From assembly GCA_963842065.1 (NCBI GenBank), contig CAWJEW010000006.1:186001-250000 (forward strand): 64,000 bases of DNA, written 5' to 3'. A model generated the notes under the pieces. That model worked only from the letters and a program-made list of their open reading frames with translations. It was not told where the DNA came from and did no database searches. Of the stretch, positions 26,494-34,859 are shown piece after piece. This DNA is from CAITWD01 sp963842065 (GTDB lineage Bacteria > Actinomycetota > Thermoleophilia > Miltoncostaeales > Miltoncostaeaceae). The translations under genes and the position numbers were made by a program. How positions within the stretch are numbered: position 1 is the first letter of the stretch; each line of letters begins with the position of its first letter.

Positions 26494-28254
26494 GTGATCA
26501 ACCTCGATAGCCCCGGCACGTACTTTCACTGGTCGATCCTCGAGATCTCACTAGCGAATCTGATGGTGATCGTGGTGATGCTGGCGATCTTCGCGCTCGC
26601 GCTGGTGATCCCGTTCCCCAAGCCGCACGCGGGTGATGTCGAGCCCGGCCCGGGTACCCGGGCCGAAAGCGAGGATGCTGAGGCCGAAACGGCGCCGGGG
26701 CCCGACGATGACATGTGGACGGCACGGGTGCGGCGCGTCGCCGTGCGCAACCTGCCCCCGAGCAAGGCCCTTCCGGACCGGCAGCCGGCGTACGTCGCCT
26801 CCTGGATCTACGTGTTCGGTGTCGCCTCGCTGGCCGCGCTCGCCGTGGCCATCGTCTCCGGATTCCTGATCGCCCTCGGCGGCGTCGACTGGTGGCATAC
26901 CAACTCGGTCGGGCACTTTTTCAACAGCCTGCACCTGTGGAGCGTCGAGCTGTTCATGGCGCTGATCGTGATTCACCTTTGGGGCAAGTTCTGGATGGCG
27001 GCATGGCGGGGCAAGCGTTGGCTGACCTGGGTGACCGGCGTGCTGGCGTTCGGGGCGTCGGTCATCGAGGCCCTGACCGGCTACGTCTCCCAGCAGAACT
27101 TTGACTCGCAGTGGATCTCGACCAACGCCAAGGACGCATTCAACGCATCGGGTGTCGGCCGGTTTTTCAACGTGATGAATTTCGGCCAGATGATCCTGTG
27201 GCACGTGCTGCTGTTTCCCCTCGTGCTCATCGTGATCGTCGTGATTCACGTGGTCATGGTGCGGGTGCGCGGCGTCTCACACCCGATCAAGACGCGCCCC
27301 GAGGACGCACGGTCGGACGCCAGCGCGTGGCGCGGGGCGACCCGGCGCTACGACATCCTCAAGGAGGGCGCGATTGCCTCGGCGATCGTCGTCGTCCTCG
27401 TGGTCCTGCTGGCCGCGCTGTTGTCGTCCCCCGACAAGCCACCGCTGACCGTCGCATCCTGGGCGAACGCCGCGCCGGCGGACTTCTTGACCGCTGCGCA
27501 ATCGGAGCTCGCCGGCACCTCGGAGACGGCCACCTACGGACCGCCCTACAACAACGGGACGGGATCCGTCCAGCAGGAGGTGATCTCCCCGCAGCGACTC
27601 GTCGGTGTCGGTCAGCCGATCAACGCGCCTGAGACCTTTGTGCTCAACCCGCTGGCGCACCTGTCCGCGACGGACCCCGCCCTCGCGAGCGCCCTCGCGA
27701 CATATCGTGCCGCGACCCCGGCGCAGCAGAGTGCCTGGAACGCCGCGTACAGCAACGCGCTGGGCAACGTGACGTTCCAGAATGGCACGCCGGTGCTGAA
27801 CGGCGCAAAGGCGGGGCCGATCCCCGAAATGCTGGCCGCGGAGCTCGCTCTGGCCCGCAGCGGGGCGCTCGATACCAGCCTCCTGTCGGGCAACAGCTTC
27901 TATGGCACCAACTTCACCAAACCGCTGCTGCTCTTGGAGGATGGCACCTACTTCGGTCAGGTGGCCAGCGCTGATCACCTGTTGGGTAGCCAGTGGGGCG
28001 TCATGAACGAGACCGGCAGCTATCCGGGCCAGCCCTGGCTGTGGCTCTACACGGCCTGGTACCAGATCAAGCCGTTCGATACGAATCCCAGCGTCGACCT
28101 GATCGCCATTGCCCTGACCAGCCTGGCGACGCTGTTGCTGTTGCTCATCCCGTTCATCCCGGGCCTGCGGGACATCCCGCGCTGGATTCCGCTGCACCGG
28201 CTGATCTGGCGGTCGTACTACACCCGCGAGGGCGACCCGCCCGGCGAAGCGTAG
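26494..28254 (+). CDS. Orphan cytochrome b-type membrane protein
   Basis: The 586 aa protein opens with one transmembrane helix (about residues 17-40), an acidic loop, and then a cytochrome b N-terminal core: YVASWIYVFGVASLAALAVA, a helix with FNSLHLWSVELFMALIVIHL supplying two histidines 14 residues apart, and ILWHVLLFPLVLIVIVVIHV supplying two more, which would bind two b-haems. A further helix (about 290-310) and a large non-membrane domain (about 315-525) follow, with a last helix near residue 545. No Rieske protein, cytochrome c or quinol-oxidase gene lies nearby, unlike QcrB operons. Probably a quinone or diheme electron-transfer protein with its own extracellular domain. GTG 26,494 is used as the start (GTGATCAACCTC). 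Confidence 0.8.
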   Translation: MINLDSPGTYFHWSILEISLANLMVIVVMLAIFALALVIPFPKPHAGDVEPGPGTRAESEDAEAETAPGPDDDMWTARVRRVAVRNLPPSKALPDRQPAYVASWIYVFGVASLAALAVAIVSGFLIALGGVDWWHTNSVGHFFNSLHLWSVELFMALIVIHLWGKFWMAAWRGKRWLTWVTGVLAFGASVIEALTGYVSQQNFDSQWISTNAKDAFNASGVGRFFNVMNFGQMILWHVLLFPLVLIVIVVIHVVMVRVRGVSHPIKTRPEDARSDASAWRGATRRYDILKEGAIASAIVVVLVVLLAALLSSPDKPPLTVASWANAAPADFLTAAQSELAGTSETATYGPPYNNGTGSVQQEVISPQRLVGVGQPINAPETFVLNPLAHLSATDPALASALATYRAATPAQQSAWNAAYSNALGNVTFQNGTPVLNGAKAGPIPEMLAAELALARSGALDTSLLSGNSFYGTNFTKPLLLLEDGTYFGQVASADHLLGSQWGVMNETGSYPGQPWLWLYTAWYQIKPFDTNPSVDLIAIALTSLATLLLLLIPFIPGLRDIPRWIPLHRLIWRSYYTREGDPPGEA

Positions 28255-28816
28255 CTGCCGATCCGCGAGGCGCTGGTCGCGCCCGCGCCGGCGAGGGGCT
28301 GTGATGGTGGCGCCACCCAGCCCCTGCGTCGTGCGACGCCGAGCCCAGCGAAGGCGTACGCCGCACGGTGCAGCGACCCACGCGTGTCGACGCGCCGCCA
28401 GCTCGGTCATCGCGGCGCCCCGATGCCCGAGGTCCGTACGCTGGGGTGGCGATGAATTCGTGGTGCTCGTCGCAGGTGTCGACGCCGCCGGACTGAGGGC
28501 CGACGCCGAGCGTCGCGCAGTCGACGTTGTCCGTCGAGGACCGCCGCATCTCGCTGACCATTTCCAGTGGCGGTACCTTGGCCGCGCCAGATGACTCCGC
28601 CACACGTCTGTTACGTCGCGCCGCCGGGTGATCGGGCGACAGCATCGCCGTGATGACCTGCTCCCGCCAGGCGTACTGCTGCTCCGGCGTCATCGAGCTG
28701 TAGTTCGCCGCGATCGCGAACGCCTGTCGCATGGCGTCAGCAGGCGGTCCGTCAGATGATGGTGGCGGCTCGGGCTGACGTGTGGGTCCGCGCGGCGGCT
28801 GGGGCACGTCGGGCAC
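28154..28816 (-). CDS. Hypothetical protein, probably with an altered C-terminus
   Basis: GTG 28,816 overlaps the stop of the upstream secreted-protein gene (TAGTG), so it should be translated by coupling. Residues 1-90 look genuine: a proline-rich start (VPDVPQPPRGPTRQPEPP), then ADAMRQAFAIAANYSSMTPE and QQYAWREQVITAMLSPDHPA. The remaining part runs antisense to a GGDEF remnant and to the end of the cytochrome b gene and looks random. The true gene probably ended soon after residue 90 and was joined to foreign DNA. Family unknown. Confidence 0.45.
   Translation of the reverse strand: MPDVPQPPRGPTRQPEPPPSSDGPPADAMRQAFAIAANYSSMTPEQQYAWREQVITAMLSPDHPAARRNRRVAESSGAAKVPPLEMVSEMRRSSTDNVDCATLGVGPQSGGVDTCDEHHEFIATPAYGPRASGRRDDRAGGASTRVGRCTVRRTPSLGSASHDAGAGWRHHHSPSPARARPAPRGSAATLRRAGRPRGCSTTARSAGAAESSAGCPAGPG
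28436..28532 (+). pseudogene. GGDEF-domain (diguanylate cyclase) relic
   Basis: The frame reads VRWGGDEFVVLVAGVDAAGL and then RADAERRAVDVV. GGDEF is the active-site loop of diguanylate cyclases, and the following V-V-L-x-x-G-x-D-x-x-x-L pattern is right for the next strand and helix. Only about 32 residues of the roughly 160 in the domain are left. Confidence 0.6.
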
Positions 28817-29175
28817 TAACGAGCTACCTGTTTGAGCGCGATGAACCCGCGAGATCGTGTGACGTTGCCCCACTGTTTGGCGATCGTCGCCGGGTCGGAC
28901 ACCCGGCCAGCCGCAAGCGCGATGGCATTGCCTTCGATCAGCCAGTCGGCCCGCATCGCGGCAAAGTCTTGTCGCTTCACCGCTGCGAGAAGGTCGCGTT
29001 GTGCCCGGTCGAATACGTCATGAGCACACCATTGAAGCTGGTCGACGTTCCGGGACGTGGCGCGGCACGAACTCAGCGTCGGATGTCCCGCGTCGCTTGG
29101 CGAGAGCAGCGCCACGATGACCCCAGCCGCCGCGATTGCGGCCACGAGTGCCGACCATCTGAACGCAGATTTCAT
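28816..29175 (-). CDS. Small secreted or membrane-anchored protein
   Basis: The 119 aa protein starts MKSAFRWSALVAAIAAAGVI, a signal peptide or anchor, followed by a domain with two cysteines (SSCRATSRNVDQLQWCAHDV) and a helical end (LLAAVKRQDFAAMRADWLIE). No family recognised. It is coupled by a TAGTG overlap to the next gene downstream. An ABC transporter operon is upstream on the same strand, with an 83-bp gap. Confidence 0.6.
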   Translation of the reverse strand: MKSAFRWSALVAAIAAAGVIVALLSPSDAGHPTLSSCRATSRNVDQLQWCAHDVFDRAQRDLLAAVKRQDFAAMRADWLIEGNAIALAAGRVSDPATIAKQWGNVTRSRGFIALKQVAR

Positions 29176-29258
29176 GGTGCGCCCACCGTAGCGCCGTCTT
29201 CTCAGGCCAGCGCGGCGCGCAGCTCCTCGACGTGCGCGATCGTGCTCGTCAGGAACGG

Positions 29259-30560
29259 CTATCCGGTGGCGCGGGAGAGGACGTCGCGGAGCTTGACCCG
29301 ACCGCCCGTGCGAAGAATGGCCCGCCGGTAGATGGTGGCAGCCAGACGCGCCACGACGATTGTGCAGCCGACGGTGATCGCCACCGAGGCAAGGAACTCC
29401 CACACGGTCACCGTGCCGAGGCCAACCAGGACAGGCATCGCGAACGGTGCCGTCGGGGGAAGGTACGCCAGGACCCTGAAGAACAGCGACGCGCTGCCCG
29501 AGGCGGCCGTCGTGAGGGCCATGATGTAGCCGAAGATGATGGGGAGGCTCAACGGCAAGGCCAGGCTCTGCACCTGGTCCTGGCGCTCGGCCAACGAACC
29601 CGCAGCCGCGTAGACCCAGCAGTAGAACGCATAGCCGAGTACCAACCACACCAGCGTGCTGATGACGACCAGCGGCGCCGTGCCCCGCAAAAGATCCGAG
29701 CCCACGGCCTCGGCCAGCACGAGGGCGAATGCCACGATGAGCGAGGCCTGGGCGAGTGCCAATACGCCGATCCCGAGCACCTTGCCTGACAGGAGCTCAA
29801 TGGGGCGCACAGCGGCCAGCAGGACCTCGACTACGCGGCTCGATTTTTCCTCCATGACACCCATCAGGATCCACGTGTTGTATTGGTTGAGCATCACGAA
29901 GATGAGAATGAGGCCGATCACCGACGTTGTGCGCGACGCCCCTTTGGCCGTTCCGGGTTGGAGGCTGTGAACCGGCAGCGGCTTGGCGCCCGCCAAGGCC
30001 GCGGCCTGTGCCGCCGACAGGTGGGCCGCCTCGACGGCTGAGGTGATTCCGAGGTTCTTGGCGACGGCGCGCACGAACTGGGCTGTCGTCGAGGTGTCAG
30101 TCGGTGCGAGCTGCTTGTTCACCACGAGCGCGCGACCGTCGACGATGGCGACGTTCAGCTTCCCGGACCGTAGGTCGTCGTTTGCCGCCTGCTCGTCGGA
30201 TTCGGGTACGAACTGCACGCTTGTGCCGGCGCCGTGCGCAGAGGCCGCAACCGTGGCCCGCGAGGACGCGGACAGGGCCCCAACCACGCCGACGCGTTGG
30301 GGAGATGGCGCGCCGCCGGTGAGGGTGGGGATGATGATGGCAGCTGCGACCGTCGCGAGGATGAGCAGTGTCCCCACGCGAAAGACCTTGCCCCGGACTC
30401 GCTCTCGAATCTCCCGGGCCGCCACCAACCCCACGTCGGTCGTGGGGGCCCACAAACCGGCGCGAAGTGGTGCCTGACCAGGTGCGTGACGTCGCCGACG
30501 CCGCCACAGTTTCAGGACCACAAAGACGGCCACGAGCGCGAGGATGATGTAGGGAATCAC
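29259..30560 (-). CDS. ABC-2 type exporter, permease (NatB-like)
   Basis: The 433 aa protein has an N-terminal helix (MIPYIILALVAVFVVLKLWR), then a second near residue 60-80, a large extracytoplasmic domain (about 85-220) and a six-helix C-terminal half with ILMGVMEEKSSRVVEVLLAA, the element conserved in NatB/CcmB-like ABC-2 permeases. It works with the ATPase encoded just upstream; the start ATG overlaps the ATPase stop (30,557-30,560, ATGA). NatAB-type systems export Na+ or drugs; the substrate here is unknown. Confidence 0.9.
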   Translation of the reverse strand: MIPYIILALVAVFVVLKLWRRRRRHAPGQAPLRAGLWAPTTDVGLVAAREIRERVRGKVFRVGTLLILATVAAAIIIPTLTGGAPSPQRVGVVGALSASSRATVAASAHGAGTSVQFVPESDEQAANDDLRSGKLNVAIVDGRALVVNKQLAPTDTSTTAQFVRAVAKNLGITSAVEAAHLSAAQAAALAGAKPLPVHSLQPGTAKGASRTTSVIGLILIFVMLNQYNTWILMGVMEEKSSRVVEVLLAAVRPIELLSGKVLGIGVLALAQASLIVAFALVLAEAVGSDLLRGTAPLVVISTLVWLVLGYAFYCWVYAAAGSLAERQDQVQSLALPLSLPIIFGYIMALTTAASGSASLFFRVLAYLPPTAPFAMPVLVGLGTVTVWEFLASVAITVGCTIVVARLAATIYRRAILRTGGRVKLRDVLSRATG

Positions 30561-31453
30561 CGCACCGCCTCTCGGAACACCTCCGACAGGCGACGGCGTT
30601 CAAATATGAACTCCGTAACCCGCCCCGCGGCCATCGCCGCCGTCAGCACCGCGTCGCTGTCAACCGACTCGCCGAGCACCAGCCGCGCTTGGCCGCCGTC
30701 GATCTCCGAGATGACGACACCAGCGAGGTCGCGAGCCCACACGGCATCCCGGTCGCCCGCCACCCGCACCGCCAGCCGCCGTGGGCCCGCGGTGGCCAGG
30801 TCGTCCACCCTGCCGCTGGCCACCAGGCGGCCATGGTCAATGATGATCACCGACTCGCAGAGATCCTCGACCTGGTCGAGTTGGTGACTGGAGAACAGCA
30901 CGCAGCACCCCGAGCGGGCCCGCTCGACCAGCACACTGCCGATGGTGTCGATTCCGGATGGGTCAAGCCCGGCGAGTGGCTCATCCAGGATCAGCAGCTC
31001 AGGCCCGTGCACCAGGGCGGCGGCCAGCTGGACGCGTTGCTGGTTACCGTGCGAGAGCGTCTCGACCTTGCTTTCCGATCGATCCGCGACCCCAAGGCGC
31101 TCCAGCCATGCCCTCGTCGCGGAGCGTGCATCGCTCGCGCTCATTCCGTGCAATCGCCCGAGGTACTCGAGCTGCTCACCCACCAGCATGCCCGGGTACA
31201 GCCCGCGCTCTTCTGGCATGTACCCGAAGCGGCGTCGGTCGGCAGGGCCGACCAATTCACCATTCCACCTGACCGTCCCGGCATCGAGGTCGGTGAGGCC
31301 GAAGATGGCCCGCATCGCGGTCGTCTTGCCTGCCCCATTGGGACCCAAGAAGCCCATGACGTGCCCGGCAGGCACGGTGAACGAGAGATCATCGAGGGCG
31401 GTCACCGGTCCGTAGCGACGACAAAGCCCGCGCAACTCGAGAAGGCCGCTCAC
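30557..31453 (-). CDS. ABC exporter, ATP-binding subunit (NatA-like)
   Basis: The 298 aa protein has Walker A GPNGAGKTT (residues 38-46), the Q-loop region FGYMPEERGLYPGMLVGEQL, signature LSHGNQQRV, Walker B LLILDEPLAGLDPS and the H-loop SSHQLDQVEDLC, followed by the C-terminal domain of the DUF4162 type (VTEFIFERRRLSEVFREAVR). The gene pair is a simple two-component exporter. Start at 31,453. Confidence 0.93.
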   Translation of the reverse strand: MSGLLELRGLCRRYGPVTALDDLSFTVPAGHVMGFLGPNGAGKTTAMRAIFGLTDLDAGTVRWNGELVGPADRRRFGYMPEERGLYPGMLVGEQLEYLGRLHGMSASDARSATRAWLERLGVADRSESKVETLSHGNQQRVQLAAALVHGPELLILDEPLAGLDPSGIDTIGSVLVERARSGCCVLFSSHQLDQVEDLCESVIIIDHGRLVASGRVDDLATAGPRRLAVRVAGDRDAVWARDLAGVVISEIDGGQARLVLGESVDSDAVLTAAMAAGRVTEFIFERRRLSEVFREAVR

Positions 31454-31938
31454 CGCGTCAGGATAGAGCGAATGCTCGGCATCTGGCTGGCTTCGGCCGC
31501 AGACATCGAGCGCCTTCGGAACAGCACCGCCCGATACCTGATCCAGACCGACGTCAACGGGGCCGCCCGCAAGCGTCGATGTGGCGCACGCTTGACGCCC
31601 TGACGCTGCGCGCCGAGGCTGCCGACAACGCTGAGGGGCAGCGATGCACCTATCGAAGCCGGGGACGCGGTGGGCGATCTTCGGGATCGTGGTGGTCGCG
31701 ATCGCGGTTGTAGCTGATCGCCAGCGCGGCGGCAGGACTCAGGGCGAGCGTTCCGCCGCCGACGACCAACGCAAGCAGACGCCGCCGCGCAATGCACCTC
31801 CAGCCGCCGAGATGGATTCCCGAACCACGGTCTAAGCCCTTATGGGGTCTGACGCGGCCCAGCCGCCGACGAAAGCGATCTGGGTCATAGGCTTGTAGAG
31901 GCCTGACAAGCGAGAGCGTAACTGGAGGAGAGTTCCAC
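31454..31938. other. Intergenic region between the exporter and a secreted protein gene
   Basis: Contains a small + strand frame at 31,644 (separate entry) and, on the + strand at 31,470-31,603, a 43-residue frame (MLGIWLASAADIERLRNSTA and so on) that I cannot assign. Confidence 0.35.
31644..31835 (+). CDS. Possible small single-helix membrane protein
   Basis: The 63 aa frame MHLSKPGTRWAIFGIVVVAI and on has one hydrophobic helix and a charged tail; GAGGGG lies 4-9 nt upstream of the ATG. The complementary strand has an equally signal-like stretch (LLALVVGGGTLALSPAAALA), so the coding strand is uncertain. Confidence 0.35.
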   Translation: MHLSKPGTRWAIFGIVVVAIAVVADRQRGGRTQGERSAADDQRKQTPPRNAPPAAEMDSRTTV

Positions 31939-32679
31939 GTGGCGGGCCAGCGCGGTTCATCTGACCAAATGAACCCACGTACGCGATCCCGGCTGCCTCT
32001 CGCAATCGCGGCTGCGGCCCTCGGTCTTGCGGTGGTTGTCGGGGGCGTTGCCCTGGCGACGTCGAGTCCTGCGCCGGTGCTCCGCTCGCTGTCGGTCAGT
32101 CCGGGATCAGTTCCTGCCTCCGGGGGCGTCGTCCAGATCACGGTGAGAGCCGCGCACGCGACCTCATGTGTCATCGCGTCGTCGCCAGGCATCAAAGGTC
32201 TCCCAAAGGCAGTCTCGTGCAAAACCGGGGTCGCTTCCCTGTCGCTTCACGTCCCATCGAACAGGTATGTGCTGACGAGGCGGTTTCATCTTTCGGCTCG
32301 GGCGGTGCATTTCCAGGTCTCGTCCCCGGCCTCGTATCGCTGGCTCACCCAGGCGGCCACGCCAAGAGTGCTGACGTGCACCGGCAGTCTCGTCGTCAAG
32401 CCCGCGTTGTACGTCATTGCCTGTGCCGACCACAACTCCTTTTGGCAGAAGGTCAAGTGGGCGAACTGGGGTGCCACGACCGCGATTGGGATAGGCCAAT
32501 ACGTCCAGAACGACTGCGTCCCAAACTGCGCTGAGGGCCACTTCATCACGTACCCCGCGACCTTCCTCCTGTCGCGCCTGACTGCGACGAAGAACTACGG
32601 CCCGCTCTACATGCGGGCCAGGGTCTCCTTTTCGGTGAACGGAAAGCGCCGCGCCTACACCGTCCCGGTCCCGACGTGA
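31939..32679 (+). CDS. Secreted protein of unknown function
   Basis: The 246 aa protein has a signal peptide (LPLAIAAAALGLAVVVGGVA, after a basic start), an Ig-like half (SLSVSPGSVPASGGVVQITV to about residue 150), and a C-terminal domain with TCTGSLVVKPALYVIACADH, KVKWANWGATTAIGIGQYVQ and NDCVPNCAEGHFITYPATFL. This domain with its YxIACAD and W-x-x-W motifs and paired cysteines recurs in secreted proteins of soil actinobacteria. GTG 31,939 (GTGGCGGGCC) follows GGAGGAGAG. Intact. Confidence 0.75.
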   Translation: MAGQRGSSDQMNPRTRSRLPLAIAAAALGLAVVVGGVALATSSPAPVLRSLSVSPGSVPASGGVVQITVRAAHATSCVIASSPGIKGLPKAVSCKTGVASLSLHVPSNRYVLTRRFHLSARAVHFQVSSPASYRWLTQAATPRVLTCTGSLVVKPALYVIACADHNSFWQKVKWANWGATTAIGIGQYVQNDCVPNCAEGHFITYPATFLLSRLTATKNYGPLYMRARVSFSVNGKRRAYTVPVPT

Positions 32680-32730
32680 CCCCCGGGCCAGGGATCGCTC
32701 GATCGCCGCGCGGATCCGCTATGGCCGGGT

Positions 32731-32806
32731 CGGTCCCCGCCGCCTGATCCGACGCGGGCCTGGCGCGGACGTAGTGTCCAGTGGTGGCGGTAAGGACCGT
32801 CCCCCG
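32731..32806 (-). pseudogene. Class B integrase tail, very decayed
   Basis: TVLTATTGHYVRARPASDQA matches the last helix of the class B integrases (…VTTGRYLRPxPASEQAA), including the tyrosine (GHY for GRY). Nothing else of the gene is left. Confidence 0.5.
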
Positions 32807-32828
32807 CTTGTCGCACCGTTGTCGCACC
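32806..32828. repeat. Tandem 11-bp repeat, second occurrence
   Basis: CTTGTCGCACCGTTGTCGCA: two copies of (CC)GTTGTCGCA with one mismatch, as at 23,891-23,912. Confidence 0.5.
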
Positions 32829-32929
32829 AGATCGCCAAACGGTAGGTAACCACGCGCGGTGCGCATCCCCCAGATCCCGCACCGTTGAGCGGTGTTCTGT
32901 CGCGCCCGTACGCACCGTTAGGCACCGGA

Positions 32930-32977
32930 TTTCGCCTCCGGAGCCAAGGGTCGGGCGTTCGAATCGCCCCGCGCGTG
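32930..32977 (+). repeat. att scar d: 3' half of tRNA-Arg(CCG)
   Basis: TTTCGCCTCCGGAGCCAAGG then T-arm GGGCG TTCGAAT CGCCC and CGCGCGTG. Class B left flank (GAGCGGTGTTCTGTCGC at 32,887-32,903). Confidence 0.82.
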
Positions 32978-33118
32978 CTAGTGAATGGTGCGGATTAGCA
33001 GGATGTTCGGCGTTCACTCGACTCCCCGCTCAGCCGCGATCGTTCAGCCATGGCACGCAGTCGTCCGCTGCGCGCTACTCTCCGAACGAGAAACCCGAAA
33101 ATCGGGATTGGCTCTGTT

Positions 33119-33685
33119 ATGGCGGGACCAGCGACCTCAGATGACGTATTCAGGGCGCGGATACGCGAGGTCCGGAAGTCCCGCGGGCTTACGCAGACGG
33201 ACCTCGGCCGGCTAATGGTCGACGCTGGCTACGCGACACTTCGGAAGAATCGCATCAGCGAGATCGAGACCGGCAAGCGCAAGGTCTCGGTCGGCGAGGC
33301 CTTCGCCTTTGCGGATGTGCTCGGCGTGTTCTTCGAGGACCTCGTGCGGACGGCGGAGGACCTCGCGTATGCCGAGTGGTGGCGCCTGCAGCCCGAGGTC
33401 TGGCTAGCAAACGCGACGTTTCTTCTCGGGCCGCTCGTCGACGCGCACCGCAGCAGCGACGTGGCGACCGCCGACCTAATCCTCGAGGAAATCGGCAAAC
33501 AGGTCGACCATTGGCGATCCCAACTTGCCCAAGACGACGCCTGGCGGCGATACGCGCCGGATCTCCCGACCGATCAAGACTGGGTCGACGCGCTCCAGGC
33601 GAACGATCCCGAAGGGCTCCAGCACTTGCACGACAGGCGAGACCGCGTGACGGCGGTCTATCGTCGCGCGATGGCCGGGGAGTGA
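33119..33685 (+). CDS. XRE-family transcriptional regulator
   Basis: The 188 aa protein carries an N-terminal Cro/C1-type HTH: RIREVRKSRGLTQTDLGRLM, then RKNRISEIETGKRKVSVGEA and FAFADVLGVFFEDLV. The remaining 120 residues are a helical domain of unknown type (tryptophan-rich). ATG 33,119 is preferred; the frame upstream has no ribosome site. Its position just beyond att scar d suggests that it is the regulator of an integrated element. Confidence 0.75.
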   Translation: MAGPATSDDVFRARIREVRKSRGLTQTDLGRLMVDAGYATLRKNRISEIETGKRKVSVGEAFAFADVLGVFFEDLVRTAEDLAYAEWWRLQPEVWLANATFLLGPLVDAHRSSDVATADLILEEIGKQVDHWRSQLAQDDAWRRYAPDLPTDQDWVDALQANDPEGLQHLHDRRDRVTAVYRRAMAGE

Positions 33686-33727
33686 CGGAGCGCCCGTGGC
33701 ACAGTCGTGCACCGATTCCGGCGGTTT

Positions 33728-33982
33728 CTAGCGGTCTTGAGCGGAAATCGCCGGTGCCGCCGGCACCGACGGCGCGCGGACGACGACTGCGGTGGCGTAC
33801 GGCGACAGTTCCGACGTGTCGTCGGCCTCCTCGACGGACCAGCCGTCATTGATTGAGCGCCCGCCTGCCGTGTTCTCAAAAGCGCTGGTGCGCATGTGAC
33901 GCCTCGCGGCAATGCGTATCCCGGCAATCGCCAGGCCGCCTGCTGTGGTTGTGAGGATCGCTGCTGCTGAGGGCCTTCGCAT
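33728..33982 (-). CDS. Possible small membrane protein
   Basis: The 84 aa frame starts MRRPSAAAILTTTAGGLAIA (possible signal anchor) and continues with a serine- and alanine-rich hydrophilic part. No family recognised and only a weak ribosome site (GGGA). Confidence 0.4.
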   Translation of the reverse strand: MRRPSAAAILTTTAGGLAIAGIRIAARRHMRTSAFENTAGGRSINDGWSVEEADDTSELSPYATAVVVRAPSVPAAPAISAQDR

Positions 33983-34130
33983 CGGTGTTCGTCCCGACTC
34001 GGCATTTCAGATCGACATCAACGCGAACCTATGACGGAGATCGGCGACCTCCGCCCCCCAGTTGACGGGTCGCCCTCCCCCGCGTTCGGACGGCCTGTTC
34101 GCGCCGTGGGCACACCGTGGGCCACCGGGT

Positions 34131-34238
34131 GTGAACCGGCGGGAACTGGTGATCGCGGCGACGTACCACGTCGATCCGGCGCGGGTGACCCGGTGGCTCC
34201 AGACGGCCCGCCAGCGCGGCCTGCTCGAGGAGGGGTGA
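34131..34238 (+). pseudogene. C-terminal HTH remnant
   Basis: VNRRELVIAATYHVDPARVT and RWLQTARQRGLLEEG: an end-of-protein HTH as in element-encoded regulators (…AVxxWLxxARxRGLL). The start of the protein is missing. Confidence 0.45.
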
Positions 34239-34665
34239 CGCGGGGCCCCGGTGCGCCGGCGCGGGTGCCCGACTGATGGCCGCCCCGTGAATGGCGGCGG
34301 AAGCGGTCGGTCCCTGGCGCGCTAACTGGCCACAAAGGGTGCCCACGGGGCGCTCCAACCGTCCGGACGGCGGGTATCCGACTCCGTGCGGGACGGATAC
34401 GTTCATCTCCCGCACCGCAGTTGAGGCGTTACTAGCGAGCCACGCACAACGCCTCTTTCGTCATCAACCCTGCGGAGCCGCCCACCCCTCCGGATCGGCA
34501 CGACGGGTAGTAACCGGAGGGGTCGGGCCCGCTACGACACGGACAACAGCGCCCGTCGCAGCTTGGTCGCAACCCCGTTGCTCCAGGGGCGGGACGACCC
34601 GGGCACAAATGCCCTGCTCATCGAGGTAGTCGATATCCCCCATCGTCCCGCAAATGCCCTGCAGT
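34239..34665. other. Interval left of att scar e
   Basis: No gene recognised. The last 65 bases hold the conserved class A flank: CCCTGCTCATCG, then CCCCCATCGTCCCGCAAA at 34,637-34,654, then CCCTGCA. Confidence 0.5.
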
Positions 34666-34713
34666 TTTAGCCTCCCGAGCCAAAGGTCGGGCGTTCGAAT
34701 CGCCCGGCGCGTG
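34666..34713 (+). repeat. att scar e: 3' half of tRNA-Arg(CCG)
   Basis: TTTAGCCTCCCGAGCCAAAG, then T-arm GGGCG TTCGAAT CGCCC and GGCGCGTG. One base of the anticodon loop differs (CTCCCGA). Class A left flank. Confidence 0.82.
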
Positions 34714-34734
34714 CTTTCAAAAGATCCGTTCACC

Positions 34735-34850
34735 CGGACCGTTTGTGTTTCTCGACGAGGCGCCACAGTTCGACCACGTTCGATGCTGCGAACACCTCGC
34801 GAACACCAGATCGGGCAACCTGGCGCGTTGCGGCGCGCAGCGGACTTCAG
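34735..34850 (-). pseudogene. Class A integrase tail
   Basis: Encodes RAATRQVARSGVREVFAASN and VVELWRLVEKHK, the C-terminal tail of class A integrases (compare LRAAREQVARSDVPKLF at 24.1 kb). It sits directly right of att scar e, the position expected for the 3' end of the integrase of an element. Confidence 0.6.
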
Positions 34851-34859
34851 AGGCGTGGC

